Part shown: positions 1 through 8,899 of the stretch, piece by piece
Numbering within the stretch: the stretch's first letter is position 1
Layout: each line of letters begins with the position of its first letter
Assembly: GCA_035515475.1 (NCBI GenBank)
Contig: DATJBF010000049.1
Span: 25,126 to 89,125, forward strand
Length of the DNA stretch: 64,000 nucleotides
Source: DATJBF01 sp035515475
GTDB lineage: Bacteria; Verrucomicrobiota; Verrucomicrobiia; Palsa-1439
Direction: 5' to 3'
Made by a program: the position numbers and the translations under genes
Notes under the pieces: model-generated
The model's database searches: none
What the model was told of the DNA's origin: nothing
The model's input: only the letters and a program-made list of their open reading frames with translations

Positions 1-45
1 CCCCCGGCGCGAGGTGCGTCGCTCCGCTCATCATGACAACCTGCC
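1..45. repeat. end of a dispersed TCAGCATGACA-type repeat
   Basis: The window opens with the tail of the intergenic repeat whose fuller copies are at 7328-7435 and 39573-39663. The shared part is the CGCTC-ATCATGACAACC end. It lies just downstream of the tonB stop and is cut by the window edge. Confidence 0.5.
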
Positions 46-63
46 AATTCGTTTCGTTTATCA

Positions 64-981
64 CTAACCTTCCAATCGGAAATTCACCGTAATATCGGCG
101 GTTTCTCCACCCAGGCCTTCCGGCAGTGGATCGAGCCGCGGTACGTCCCGCGCCGCCGCCAACGCCGAGTCGTCCATCAACTTGTTGCCCGAGGAATTCT
201 GCAATCGCACGTCGAGAATCCGCCCGTCGCGCGCGACCCGGAGTAGAATCGTCGCCACGAGCTTATTGTCGAAATTGAGCGCCTGCCCCGGCTGTTCCCA
301 CGCTTCGTACATCACATCGTGCACCCGCAGGTAGTACGACCAGAACGGCGAACCTTTGCCGACGCCACCCGCGATCCCGTCCGGTGCGCCGTTCGGCGAG
401 CCGAGCCGGCCGTACTTCGACTCGCCCGTACCTCCACCGGGGGATTGGTTGTCGCCACCCGGCGTGCCGTCTTCGGCGGCCGCCAGCGCGCTCGCAAACC
501 GCCGTCGAATCGCTTCCGCGCTCGCGGCCGTGTTGGCGGAGCCCGCCTTCAGCGAAGACTTGGCGGCAGCCGGTGGTTTCGCGCTGGATTTCTTCACGGT
601 CGCGGTGGGCTTCGGTTTTGATTCCTTGACGATCCGTTTCTTCGGTATGGCAATCTCGTTCGGATCCCGGATTGTCTCAGAAACGGCTTTCGGTTTCGGG
701 GCAAGCTGTTCGTCCGCCGCCAGAGCCGCGCTGTTCGGGCCGGCCGATTCCCCAGCAGCCGGCTCCGGTGGTGGCGGAGCGTAATTGCCCCGTCCCTGTC
801 CTGCGCCTTTGGGCAGATCGCCGAGGATGTCGGCGGGTGTGATCAACGCGACCACGGCGGGCGTACTCGAACGCGCCGCAGACATTACCCCTTCAAAAAC
901 AACGATCCCGCCGATCAGCGCGCCATGAATGATGCACGCCAAAATGAAGTTTCGTCGGAACCTTTGCTCAATCGCGGTCAT
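64..981 (-). CDS. tonB: TonB/TolA-like energy transducer
   Basis: Predicted inner-membrane protein of 305 residues that passes proton-motive energy from ExbB/ExbD to outer-membrane receptors. Residues about 13-33 form one N-terminal membrane anchor (FILACIIHGALIGGIVVF). A Pro/Lys/Ala-rich periplasmic spacer follows (about 75-190), with PPPPEP and several KPK runs. The last 95 residues resemble the TonB/TolA C-terminal domain, including the VATILLRVARDGRILDV strand and a final TADITVNFRLEG strand. The ATG overlaps the exbD stop as ATGA, so the three genes look translationally coupled. An upstream in-frame extension exists but would run through exbD. With no receptor gene nearby, TolA within a Tol-Pal system cannot be excluded. 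Confidence 0.85.
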   Translation of the reverse strand: MTAIEQRFRRNFILACIIHGALIGGIVVFEGVMSAARSSTPAVVALITPADILGDLPKGAGQGRGNYAPPPPEPAAGESAGPNSAALAADEQLAPKPKAVSETIRDPNEIAIPKKRIVKESKPKPTATVKKSSAKPPAAAKSSLKAGSANTAASAEAIRRRFASALAAAEDGTPGGDNQSPGGGTGESKYGRLGSPNGAPDGIAGGVGKGSPFWSYYLRVHDVMYEAWEQPGQALNFDNKLVATILLRVARDGRILDVRLQNSSGNKLMDDSALAAARDVPRLDPLPEGLGGETADITVNFRLEG

Positions 982-1439
982 CTCCGAGCCCGCCCCGACC
1001 GATCCGGGGCGTATTTCGGCGGCGTCTCTTCCTGCGTCATCAACGCGATCCGGGTGATCTTGGCGGCGTGCAATTCCGTGAGGACTTCCATCACGGCGCC
1101 GTAGTTGTTCGCCTGGTCGGCCTTGACCAGGATCGTGATGGGCGGATCGACCTTTGCCAGCCTCGCCAGCTCGGCCCGCAACTGCGCCGGCGTCAGGCTG
1201 ATGTCGTTGAGGTAAACCCGGCCCTGTCGGTTGACCGACAGCGTGCGGGTCTGCTCGCGTTTGATCTGGTCGGTCGTGCCCTTCGGCAGATTGATGTTCA
1301 TGCCGTACTCGACCACGGGAAAGAAAATGATGACGGCGATGAACAACTGCATGAACAGGTCCACCAACGGCATGACGTTGATCTCGCCCAACTCGGGCAG
1401 GTGCCCGTACCGTTTGCCTCGATTCGACGCGCGACTCAT
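978..1439 (-). CDS. exbD: ExbD/TolR-family biopolymer transport protein
   Basis: 153-residue proton-channel partner of ExbB. A short cytoplasmic N-terminus is followed by one membrane helix (VMPLVDLFMQLFIAVIIFF). Its Asp matches the conserved proton-carrying Asp of ExbD/TolR. The rest is a periplasmic domain with the typical ILVKADQANNYGAVMEVL segment. The start is the ATG of MSRASNRGKRYG at 1439. A longer open frame exists, but its extra N-terminus is encoded by a dispersed repeat. It lies between exbB and tonB, overlapping tonB by 4 bp. Confidence 0.9.
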   Translation of the reverse strand: MSRASNRGKRYGHLPELGEINVMPLVDLFMQLFIAVIIFFPVVEYGMNINLPKGTTDQIKREQTRTLSVNRQGRVYLNDISLTPAQLRAELARLAKVDPPITILVKADQANNYGAVMEVLTELHAAKITRIALMTQEETPPKYAPDRSGRARR

Positions 1440-1449
1440 GGCAAGCAAA

Positions 1450-1543
1450 ATGGATTGTTGGAATAATGGAGTATTGGAGTATTGACACGACTTGTCGGGA
1501 CGTTCCCAACACTCCAACACTCCAACATTCCCGTACTCCAGTG
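1450..1543. repeat. TGGAGTATTGGAG-type inverted repeat
   Basis: Intergenic palindrome between exbB and exbD. A left arm rich in GGAGTATTGG units faces a right arm rich in ACTCCAACACTCC units. Copies of the family recur at 6113-6172 (inside pabB), 42013-42110, 53757-53833 and 56200-56297. Confidence 0.8.
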
Positions 1544-1544
1544 T

Positions 1545-2315
1545 TTAGTTGGTGACATAGTTGTGCTCGACGGCGTTCACGAATTCCTCGGCGAAACTTT
1601 CCATCTCCATCGTCGAGTGCCGGATGCGCTGCGCCAGCCAGTTGTAGGCAAACAACGAGGGCACCGCGACGAGCAAACCGACGACCGTCGCCAACAGCGC
1701 CGCCGAGATACCCGGGGCCACCGCGCCGAGCCGCACCGTGCCGTATTCGCCCATCGCCGCGAACACGCTCATCACGCCCCACGCGCTTCCGAGCAGTCCG
1801 AGGAACGGCCCGCCCGTCACCGCCGTGGACAGGATGCTGACGTGCGTTTCGAGTTTCATCACTTCCGTGTCGATCGCCCGGCCAAGCGCGCCGCGCAAAG
1901 TGTTGAGATTGACCACCGTGCGCTCGGCAACGCCCACGTCGGAATCGACTGCCGCCAACGTGGTCGTCCCACTGCCGCCGAACGCTTTATAGCCACCGGC
2001 GACCTTGCGGGGATTGTTGCTGTTGCCGAATTGCGTGGACACTTCCTCGGCGCCCATGCGGTAGATGTTGTAGAGGGGACACTCGGTCATCTCGAAGTTG
2101 TTGATGAACAGATGCAGCGGATCGTGGTCGCGACGGAACTGCGAGAGAAACGATTCGCCCGACTCACGGGCCCGGCGCAGTTGCTGCCATTTGGTGAGCA
2201 CCACCGACCAGGTCAAGGCCGAACCGGCCATCAACAACAGCACGATTACCTTGCCCTGCAGTTCGGCCTGTTGAAAAGCGTACAACAAGCCCCCCGTTGC
2301 AAGAACGGCATTCAT
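1545..2315 (-). CDS. exbB: ExbB/TolQ-family proton channel protein
   Basis: 256-residue MotA/TolQ/ExbB-family membrane protein. One N-terminal helix (VIVLLLMAGSALTWSVVL) is followed by a cytoplasmic loop. Two C-terminal helices carry the family signature (GPFLGLLGSAWGVMSVF, then GISAALLATVVGLLVAVPS). The chosen ATG at 2315 sits 7 nt after an AGGAGG ribosome-binding site. A TTG two codons upstream is too close to that site. First gene of the exbB-exbD-tonB operon. A repeat separates it from exbD by about 100 bp. Confidence 0.92.
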   Translation of the reverse strand: MNAVLATGGLLYAFQQAELQGKVIVLLLMAGSALTWSVVLTKWQQLRRARESGESFLSQFRRDHDPLHLFINNFEMTECPLYNIYRMGAEEVSTQFGNSNNPRKVAGGYKAFGGSGTTTLAAVDSDVGVAERTVVNLNTLRGALGRAIDTEVMKLETHVSILSTAVTGGPFLGLLGSAWGVMSVFAAMGEYGTVRLGAVAPGISAALLATVVGLLVAVPSLFAYNWLAQRIRHSTMEMESFAEEFVNAVEHNYVTN

Positions 2316-2446
2316 CCCCAATCCTCCTTGTTTGCCCCAAAGACCTCCCCGTTTTACGTGGCCTTCAGGACACGACGCACTTATACAGCTTTTTGAGGCC
2401 CGGTCAAAACCTTTTTGTGAAACTTCACCGCAAAATTCAGTAGTTG

Positions 2447-2526
2447 TCCCCTCTCCCTTGTTGCGTAAGGGAGAGGTTTACCCGCCACAGGCGGCGCCAG
2501 AGGCGACCAGGGGTCAGGGTGAGGGT
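2447..2526. repeat. CCCTCTCCC...CAGGGTGAGGG repeat
   Basis: Copy of the dispersed CCCTCTCCC/GGGTGAGGG repeat in the divergent region between exbB and proS. Other copies are at 24036-24115 and, in frame, inside miaA at 16171-16266. The rest of 2316-2592 shows no gene. Confidence 0.75.
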
Positions 2527-2592
2527 TTAGCCGGTCAGCCCACGGTTTTTCGGCTCGAATTCCCGCCGCGTCTGCGTTACAGACAATCCCGC

Positions 2593-4179
2593 ATGACTCA
2601 GCCGAACAAAGGAAAGCCAGCAACCACCGACGCCGCCAGCCCCGACAAGGTCGGGGCAAGCGTGACGCCGCGCGCCCAGGACTACGCGCAGTGGTACCTC
2701 GACGTGATCAAGCGCGCCGACCTCGCCGAGCATTCACCCGTGCGCGGTTGCATGGTCATCAAACCCCACGGGTACGCCATCTGGGAAAAAATGCAGCGCG
2801 AGTTGGATGACCGATTCAAGGCCACGGGCCACGTCAATGCCTATTTCCCACTGTTCATCCCGCTCTCGTTCCTCACCAAGGAGGAACAGCACGCCGCCGG
2901 GTTCGCCAAGGAATGCGCCATCGTCACTCATCACCGGCTGAAATCCGTCGATGGCGAGGTGGTAGTCGACCCTGAGTCCAAGCTCGAGGAACCGCTCGTC
3001 ATTCGTCCCACGAGCGAAACGATCATCTGGGCCCAATACAAAAACTGGATCCAGAGCTACCGCGACCTGCCGATCCTGATCAACCAATGGGCCAACGTCG
3101 TTCGCTGGGAAATGCGCACCCGGCTGTTCCTGCGCACCGCCGAGTTCCTCTGGCAGGAAGGTCACACGGCCCACGCCACCGAAGCCGAGGCGCTCGAGGA
3201 AACCTTCCGGATGCTCGACGTGTATGCCGACTTCGCCGAGAACGTCGCCGCTGTTCCCGTCATCAAAGGCAAGAAAACTCCCGGCGAACGGTTCGCCGGC
3301 GCGCTGGAAACGCTCTGCATCGAAGGCATGATGCAGGACGGCAAAGCCCTGCAGATGGGCACGAGCCATTATCTCGGCCAGAACTTTGCCAAAAGCTCCG
3401 ATGTCACGTTCCTCAACAAGGACGGCAAACGCGAGTACGTCTTCGCCACGAGTTGGGGCGTGTCGACCCGGCTCGTCGGCGCGCTCATCATGACCCACTC
3501 CGACGACAACGGACTCGTGCTGCCACCCAAGCTGGCGCCAGTTCACGTCGTCGTCGTGCCCATATTCAAAAACGACGCCGAGAAAGCCAAAGTCCTCGAA
3601 GAAGCAACCAAAGTCGTTGGCGAACTCAAGGCGCAAGGACTCGCTGTCAAACTCGACGACCGCGACGGCATCATGCCCGGCGCGAAATACTACGAGTGGG
3701 AAGCCAAAGGGGTGCCGATCCGGATCGAGATTGGCCCGAAAGATCTGGAGAAGGGCAGCCTCTGCCTCGTCCGCCGGTTCTTACTCGAAAAGGACGGTGA
3801 AAGCGAACAGGACCTCCGCAAACGCCGCAAGACGTTCCTGCCCCGGGCCGAAGCGCTGGCCTCGATCAAACCGACGCTCGACGCCATGCAGCGCGAGCTG
3901 CTCGAACGCGCCAAGGTCTTCCGCGCCAAACGCTCGTGCGTCGTCAACACGATGGAAGAGTTCGAGAAGTTCTTCGCCAAGGACGCACCCGGCGGATTCG
4001 CGTGGGTCCATTGGGCGGGCGACCACGACAAGGAAGACGAACTGGCCGAGCGTTACGAAACCACGATCCGCTGCATTCCGTTCGCCGATCAGATCCCCGA
4101 CGAAGCCAAGGGCGAAGGCCGTTGCATCTTTACCGGCGGTGCCTCAAAGCAACGCGTCCTCGTCGCCCGGGCGTATTGA
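2593..4179 (+). CDS. proS: prolyl-tRNA synthetase, archaeal/eukaryotic-like type
   Basis: Class II aminoacyl-tRNA synthetase charging tRNA-Pro, 528 residues. It begins like the short ProRS type without the bacterial editing insertion (YAQWYLDVIKRADLAEHSPV, residues 31-50). RPTSE at 138-142 and FLRTAEFLWQEGHTAHAT at about 179-196 are the class II motif 2 region. The C-terminus has two Cys-containing strands (RCIPF and RCIFTGG) and ends in a Tyr, as in this zinc-binding subfamily. The ATG at 2593 fits the family N-terminus. The longer frame from 2332 would be encoded by a repeat. No clear Shine-Dalgarno. Confidence 0.95.
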   Translation: MTQPNKGKPATTDAASPDKVGASVTPRAQDYAQWYLDVIKRADLAEHSPVRGCMVIKPHGYAIWEKMQRELDDRFKATGHVNAYFPLFIPLSFLTKEEQHAAGFAKECAIVTHHRLKSVDGEVVVDPESKLEEPLVIRPTSETIIWAQYKNWIQSYRDLPILINQWANVVRWEMRTRLFLRTAEFLWQEGHTAHATEAEALEETFRMLDVYADFAENVAAVPVIKGKKTPGERFAGALETLCIEGMMQDGKALQMGTSHYLGQNFAKSSDVTFLNKDGKREYVFATSWGVSTRLVGALIMTHSDDNGLVLPPKLAPVHVVVVPIFKNDAEKAKVLEEATKVVGELKAQGLAVKLDDRDGIMPGAKYYEWEAKGVPIRIEIGPKDLEKGSLCLVRRFLLEKDGESEQDLRKRRKTFLPRAEALASIKPTLDAMQRELLERAKVFRAKRSCVVNTMEEFEKFFAKDAPGGFAWVHWAGDHDKEDELAERYETTIRCIPFADQIPDEAKGEGRCIFTGGASKQRVLVARAY

Positions 4180-4265
4180 GAACGCCGCATTGTACCCGCG
4201 AGCACGCTCGCGGTTCGTTGTCTCGCGACCTGCAGCCGCGAATAAGAGCACCTAACAAAAGCCTG

Positions 4266-4400
4266 TTTTGTAGCCACGCCGCTCTGCCGGCGTGCTTCCC
4301 GACGAGTGTGGAACCAAGCTCCTAGCGCGGCGACAGAGCGCCGCGGCTACAACGACTTCCGGTCGTTTTGTTCATGGCTCCAAGATTCGCGGCTACAATC
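4266..4400. repeat. GTAGCC...GGCTACAA palindromic repeats
   Basis: Two adjoining copies of the family that begins TTGTAGCC and ends GGCTACAA. One spans about 4266-4356. A half copy at 4383-4400 supplies the TAG stop of the pabC-like gene. Confidence 0.8.
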
Positions 4401-5152
4401 CCAATTCTTCCCGTACCAGGTCGCGGTAGGCTTTCTGGAGCTGCAGCGTCACGTCCTGCGATGGCCCCCAATTCGTCACCGGCGCAATTTCAATGAGACT
4501 GTTCGTGGCAAACACTTCGTCGGCCGTCTCGAGAAACTCCGGGCCGAAACCGGTTTCGCTCACGGGAATCTGAAGATCGGCCGCGAGCGTCAGCACCGCC
4601 CGGCGCGTGATGCCGGGCAGCGGGCCGTCTTCCAACGACGGCGTGAACAGGCCTCCGTCCTTGACCACAAACAGATTGCTGGTGGTGAACTCGACGACCC
4701 GTCCCGCGGAGTTGACCAGGACGGCTTCGTCGGCCCCCTCGGTTGCGGCTTCTTGTTGGGCCAGGATGTACGGCAACCGATTCGCCGTCTTGTGCCGGGA
4801 AAGATGGGAGTCGAGGCGCACGGTGGACACGATCGCCGTCAGGTTCCGTGGCGCCAACGGATGCGATCGCACGGTGGCAACGGTGGAATCGCGCGTCCGA
4901 TACACCCGGGCCGCGCCGTCCGGCACCCCGTTCATCTCGGCGAGCGACCGGCATACCGCCCGCAGTTCTTCGGGCGAGAATACCGATTCGATGCCCAATG
5001 TCTGCAGTCCCGCGAACAGCCGTTCCATGTGCTCGGCGGCGCGAAACATGCGCCCGCCGTACACGCGCATCGTTTCAAACACGCCCTCGCCGTAAAGAAA
5101 TCCGCGGTCGAAGATCGACACGCTGGCTTGTGCTTCGGGTACGAACCGTCCG

Positions 5153-5181
<29 letters not shown>
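4393..5181 (-). CDS. pabC: PLP-dependent class IV aminotransferase / aminodeoxychorismate lyase-like
   Basis: 262-residue fold-type IV PLP enzyme (BCAT/D-amino acid transaminase/PabC superfamily). DRGFLYGEGVFETMRVY near residue 22 is the conserved N-terminal segment. EFTTSNLFVVKDG followed by GPLPGITRRAVL is the typical cofactor-phosphate loop region. Start MQSTSYAFVNGRFV at 5181. It overlaps the end of pabB by 29 bp. That context favours 4-amino-4-deoxychorismate lyase, giving p-aminobenzoate for folate, but a branched-chain or D-amino acid aminotransferase is possible from sequence alone. The TAG stop lies in a TTGTAGCC repeat end. Confidence 0.75.
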
Positions 5182-6516
<1,335 letters not shown>

Positions 6517-6520
<4 letters not shown>

Positions 6521-6705
6521 GGCGAAGACCGCACATGCCCGCCGAGCCGGCTGAGCAAGCCTTCCAGCAACGCCTGCCGTTTCTTCAATTCTTCACGATA
6601 GGCAGGCTCTTTCGTGTGATGGAACTCGGGATTGATGTTCGCATGTTCGTTGCGAACCATCTCGACCAATTCCTGGCGCTCTTCCTCGGTAAGATCCAGT
6701 TGCAC
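6517..6705 (-). CDS. small acidic/helical hypothetical protein upstream of pabB
   Basis: 62-residue protein, predicted mostly helical (LTEEERQELVEMVRNEHANI, then EELKKRQALLEGLLSRL). The GTG start at 6705 is chosen because GGAGGT lies 6 nt upstream. The longer frame to 6795 has no such site. It overlaps pabB by 4 bp (GTGA), so the three genes 6705-4393 form one unit. I do not recognise a named family. The pattern resembles short uncharacterised proteins with helical N- and C-terminal halves. Confidence 0.65.
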
Positions 6706-6773
6706 GTCGTCACCTCCTGCGACCGGGTTCTTGTTTGCCTTAAGAATACACCGCATTATCATCCGCGCCAAAG

Positions 6774-7337
6774 ATGAATCCTTCCCCGCGTCCACCCGAC
6801 GCCGCGCCCGGCGGCATGCGCGGCGCGACCCGAATGCAGGACCCCAGCGAGGCCCAGCACGATCGCATCCGGCGCCGGTTGATGAACGGGGCGTTCGTAG
6901 CCATTCTGCTGCTGAACGTCGCCCAACTCCACTGGATCGGCGTACACGGCTGGGATTGGCTGCGGGTGCTGCTCCTGATCGTTGCGGCTGCGCCGCTCGG
7001 GCTGACAGTGAAAGTGTTCGAGCTGCGATTCAAGATGGCGACCGAAGAGCGCCGGCTCGTGCTCCGCGAATTGCCGCGGCGGCGGAAAATCGAGTTCGTT
7101 GCCTACGGGCTGCTGGCCTCCGTCGTCTTCGCGCTGGAATCACATCTGTCCACCTGGGCGTTTTGGGGAATCTGGTTCTACGATTTCATCACGTACTACC
7201 ACGACCGGCCCGAACGCATGCGTCATCTGTACGCGGTGACGAAAATCCTCGACGAACTTCGCGAGTTCCGCGTCCCGTGGGCGTGGCCGCTGCCGGCGCT
7301 GGTGTGGGAAATAGTAACGCGAATGTTGTCACCCTGA
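6774..7337 (+). CDS. hypothetical membrane protein
   Basis: 187-residue protein with a charged N-terminus and probably three or four hydrophobic segments: AFVAILLLNVAQLHWIGV at about 40-57, WLRVLLLIVAAAPLGLTV, and YGLLASVVFALES with a Trp-rich stretch after it. No enzymatic motif was recognised. Its ATG is divergent from the small gene upstream of pabB. The last codons (Leu-Ser-Pro-stop) are TTGTCACCCTGA, the left end of the dispersed repeat at 7328-7435, so the natural C-terminus may have been replaced. Confidence 0.6.
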   Translation: MNPSPRPPDAAPGGMRGATRMQDPSEAQHDRIRRRLMNGAFVAILLLNVAQLHWIGVHGWDWLRVLLLIVAAAPLGLTVKVFELRFKMATEERRLVLRELPRRRKIEFVAYGLLASVVFALESHLSTWAFWGIWFYDFITYYHDRPERMRHLYAVTKILDELREFRVPWAWPLPALVWEIVTRMLSP

Positions 7338-7435
7338 GCTTGTCGAAGGGTCTCACGACCGGTACAAGGGCTGTCCGCCAAACGAGAGATTCTTCGCCCG
7401 CCCCGAAAGCTTTCGGGGCAGGCTCAGAATGACAA
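7328..7435. repeat. TGTCA(C/T)..TGAGC palindromic repeat between convergent genes
   Basis: Repeat with CCCCGAAAGCTTTCGGGG at its core and TTGTCA-NNC-TGAGC at both outer ends. Reading inward from either side gives Leu-Ser-Pro-stop or Leu-Ser-Phe-stop. The repeat therefore ends both flanking convergent genes. Confidence 0.85.
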
Positions 7436-8686
7436 AAGAGAGGACACCGCCCGCTCGTCTTTGCTGGGCGTGATTACGGCGGCGTTCAGACGCCGGTCGC
7501 GGAACAAATCGGCGCCGGCCTCCTGAATCTCGTCCGCCGTAACGCTCGAGATTCCGCGCTCAATCTCTTCGGGGATGGGAATCCGGCCGTAGCCGAGCAA
7601 ATGTTCGCCGAGCCACATCATGCGGTTGGCGGTGCTCTCCAATCCGAGCCGCATCTGGCCGACGGCGTAATCCTTGGCTCGGCGCACCTCGACGGCGGAC
7701 GGTCCCTGCCGCGCCATCTTGCGCATCTCGCCGAGCGTCAACGCCAGCGCCCGCGGCAATCGTTTCGTGTCGAGTCCGGCCGAAATCAGCAGCGCACCCG
7801 TGTCGGCAAAATAGCTCGTCGACGACTGGATCGAGTACGCGAGGCCATGCCGTTCGCGGATTACCTGGAACAGGCGCGAACTCATGTTCTCGCCGAGAAT
7901 GACGCTCAACAATTTCAGCGCGTACCGGCGCGGGTCGTGCCGGGAATAACCGCGAATGCCGATGGCGAGATGCGATTGTTCGCAGTTTTTGGTGAAGAAG
8001 CGGAGCCGCGGCGCGCGCTGGGCGTTGCGCGCGGGCTGGAAACCCGGCGACCGGCCGTTCCGCGGCAACGTCAACATCTTGTCCACCCGGCCCACGATAT
8101 CGTCGTGCCGGCAATGGCCCGCGACGGCGACAACCGTGTTGGCGGCGACGTATTTCTTGCGCTTGAAATCGAGAGTGGTCGCCCGATCCATTGCGTCCAA
8201 TGTTTGGGGCGTGCCCGTGAGCGTCCGTCCAAGTGGATGTTCCGGCCAGAGCGTTTCGGTGAGCAACTCATGCACGTAATGGTCAGGCTGGTCACGGTAC
8301 ATGAGCAACTCTTCCTTGATCACGCCGCGTTCCTTGTCGATGTCGGCGGCGGCGAACTTCGGGTGCAGATACATATCGGCCAGCACATCCAACAACGTAT
8401 CGAGATGACGGTGGCTGGCCTTCGCGTAATAACAGGTGGTTTCCTCGCCCGTGAACGCGTTGAGGTAGCCGCCGATGCCTTCGACGGTCTGGCTGATCTG
8501 TCTGGCGGTGCGGCGTCGGGTGCCCTTGAACAGGATGTGCTCGATGAAATGGGCGATGCCGCTGAGCCGGGCCGGCTCGTAGCGTCCGCCGATGCCGACC
8601 CACAGTCCGACGGACACGCTTTCCATGTGCGCCATTTCGGCCGTGGCCACGCGCACGCCACTGGGAAGTTGAGTGATCTTAAACAC
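7424..8686 (-). CDS. M16-family zinc peptidase (processing-peptidase/PqqL-like)
   Basis: 420-residue metallopeptidase of the pitrilysin M16 family. HFIEH at 46-50 is the inverted zinc motif HxxEH. Glu126 lies 76 residues later, as expected for the third ligand. The C-terminal half has the second M16 fold with GENMSSRLFQVIRERHGLAY, the region that closes over substrate. No signal peptide is visible, so a cytoplasmic role in peptide turnover is likely. Start is a GTG at 8686. The stop comes from the adjoining repeat (TTGTCATTCTGA). Confidence 0.9.
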   Translation of the reverse strand: MFKITQLPSGVRVATAEMAHMESVSVGLWVGIGGRYEPARLSGIAHFIEHILFKGTRRRTARQISQTVEGIGGYLNAFTGEETTCYYAKASHRHLDTLLDVLADMYLHPKFAAADIDKERGVIKEELLMYRDQPDHYVHELLTETLWPEHPLGRTLTGTPQTLDAMDRATTLDFKRKKYVAANTVVAVAGHCRHDDIVGRVDKMLTLPRNGRSPGFQPARNAQRAPRLRFFTKNCEQSHLAIGIRGYSRHDPRRYALKLLSVILGENMSSRLFQVIRERHGLAYSIQSSTSYFADTGALLISAGLDTKRLPRALALTLGEMRKMARQGPSAVEVRRAKDYAVGQMRLGLESTANRMMWLGEHLLGYGRIPIPEEIERGISSVTADEIQEAGADLFRDRRLNAAVITPSKDERAVSSLLSF

Positions 8687-8899
8687 GCTGGCTATCGCCG
8701 CATTATCGTCGCACCGCGGGCGCCCGTCAAATGATTGCGGGTGGCGGGATGGGGCATCTCCGAATTACACATATTTATCGCTGCCCTGCGAGAGCTTGGT
8801 GGACGACCTCCACCTTGACGCATGACGCTGGCTGGATAAGCCGTTTCCAGCGTGAAGTGATCGTGTTCGATGACCCACGAATCAGCAACCGGAGCGCAT

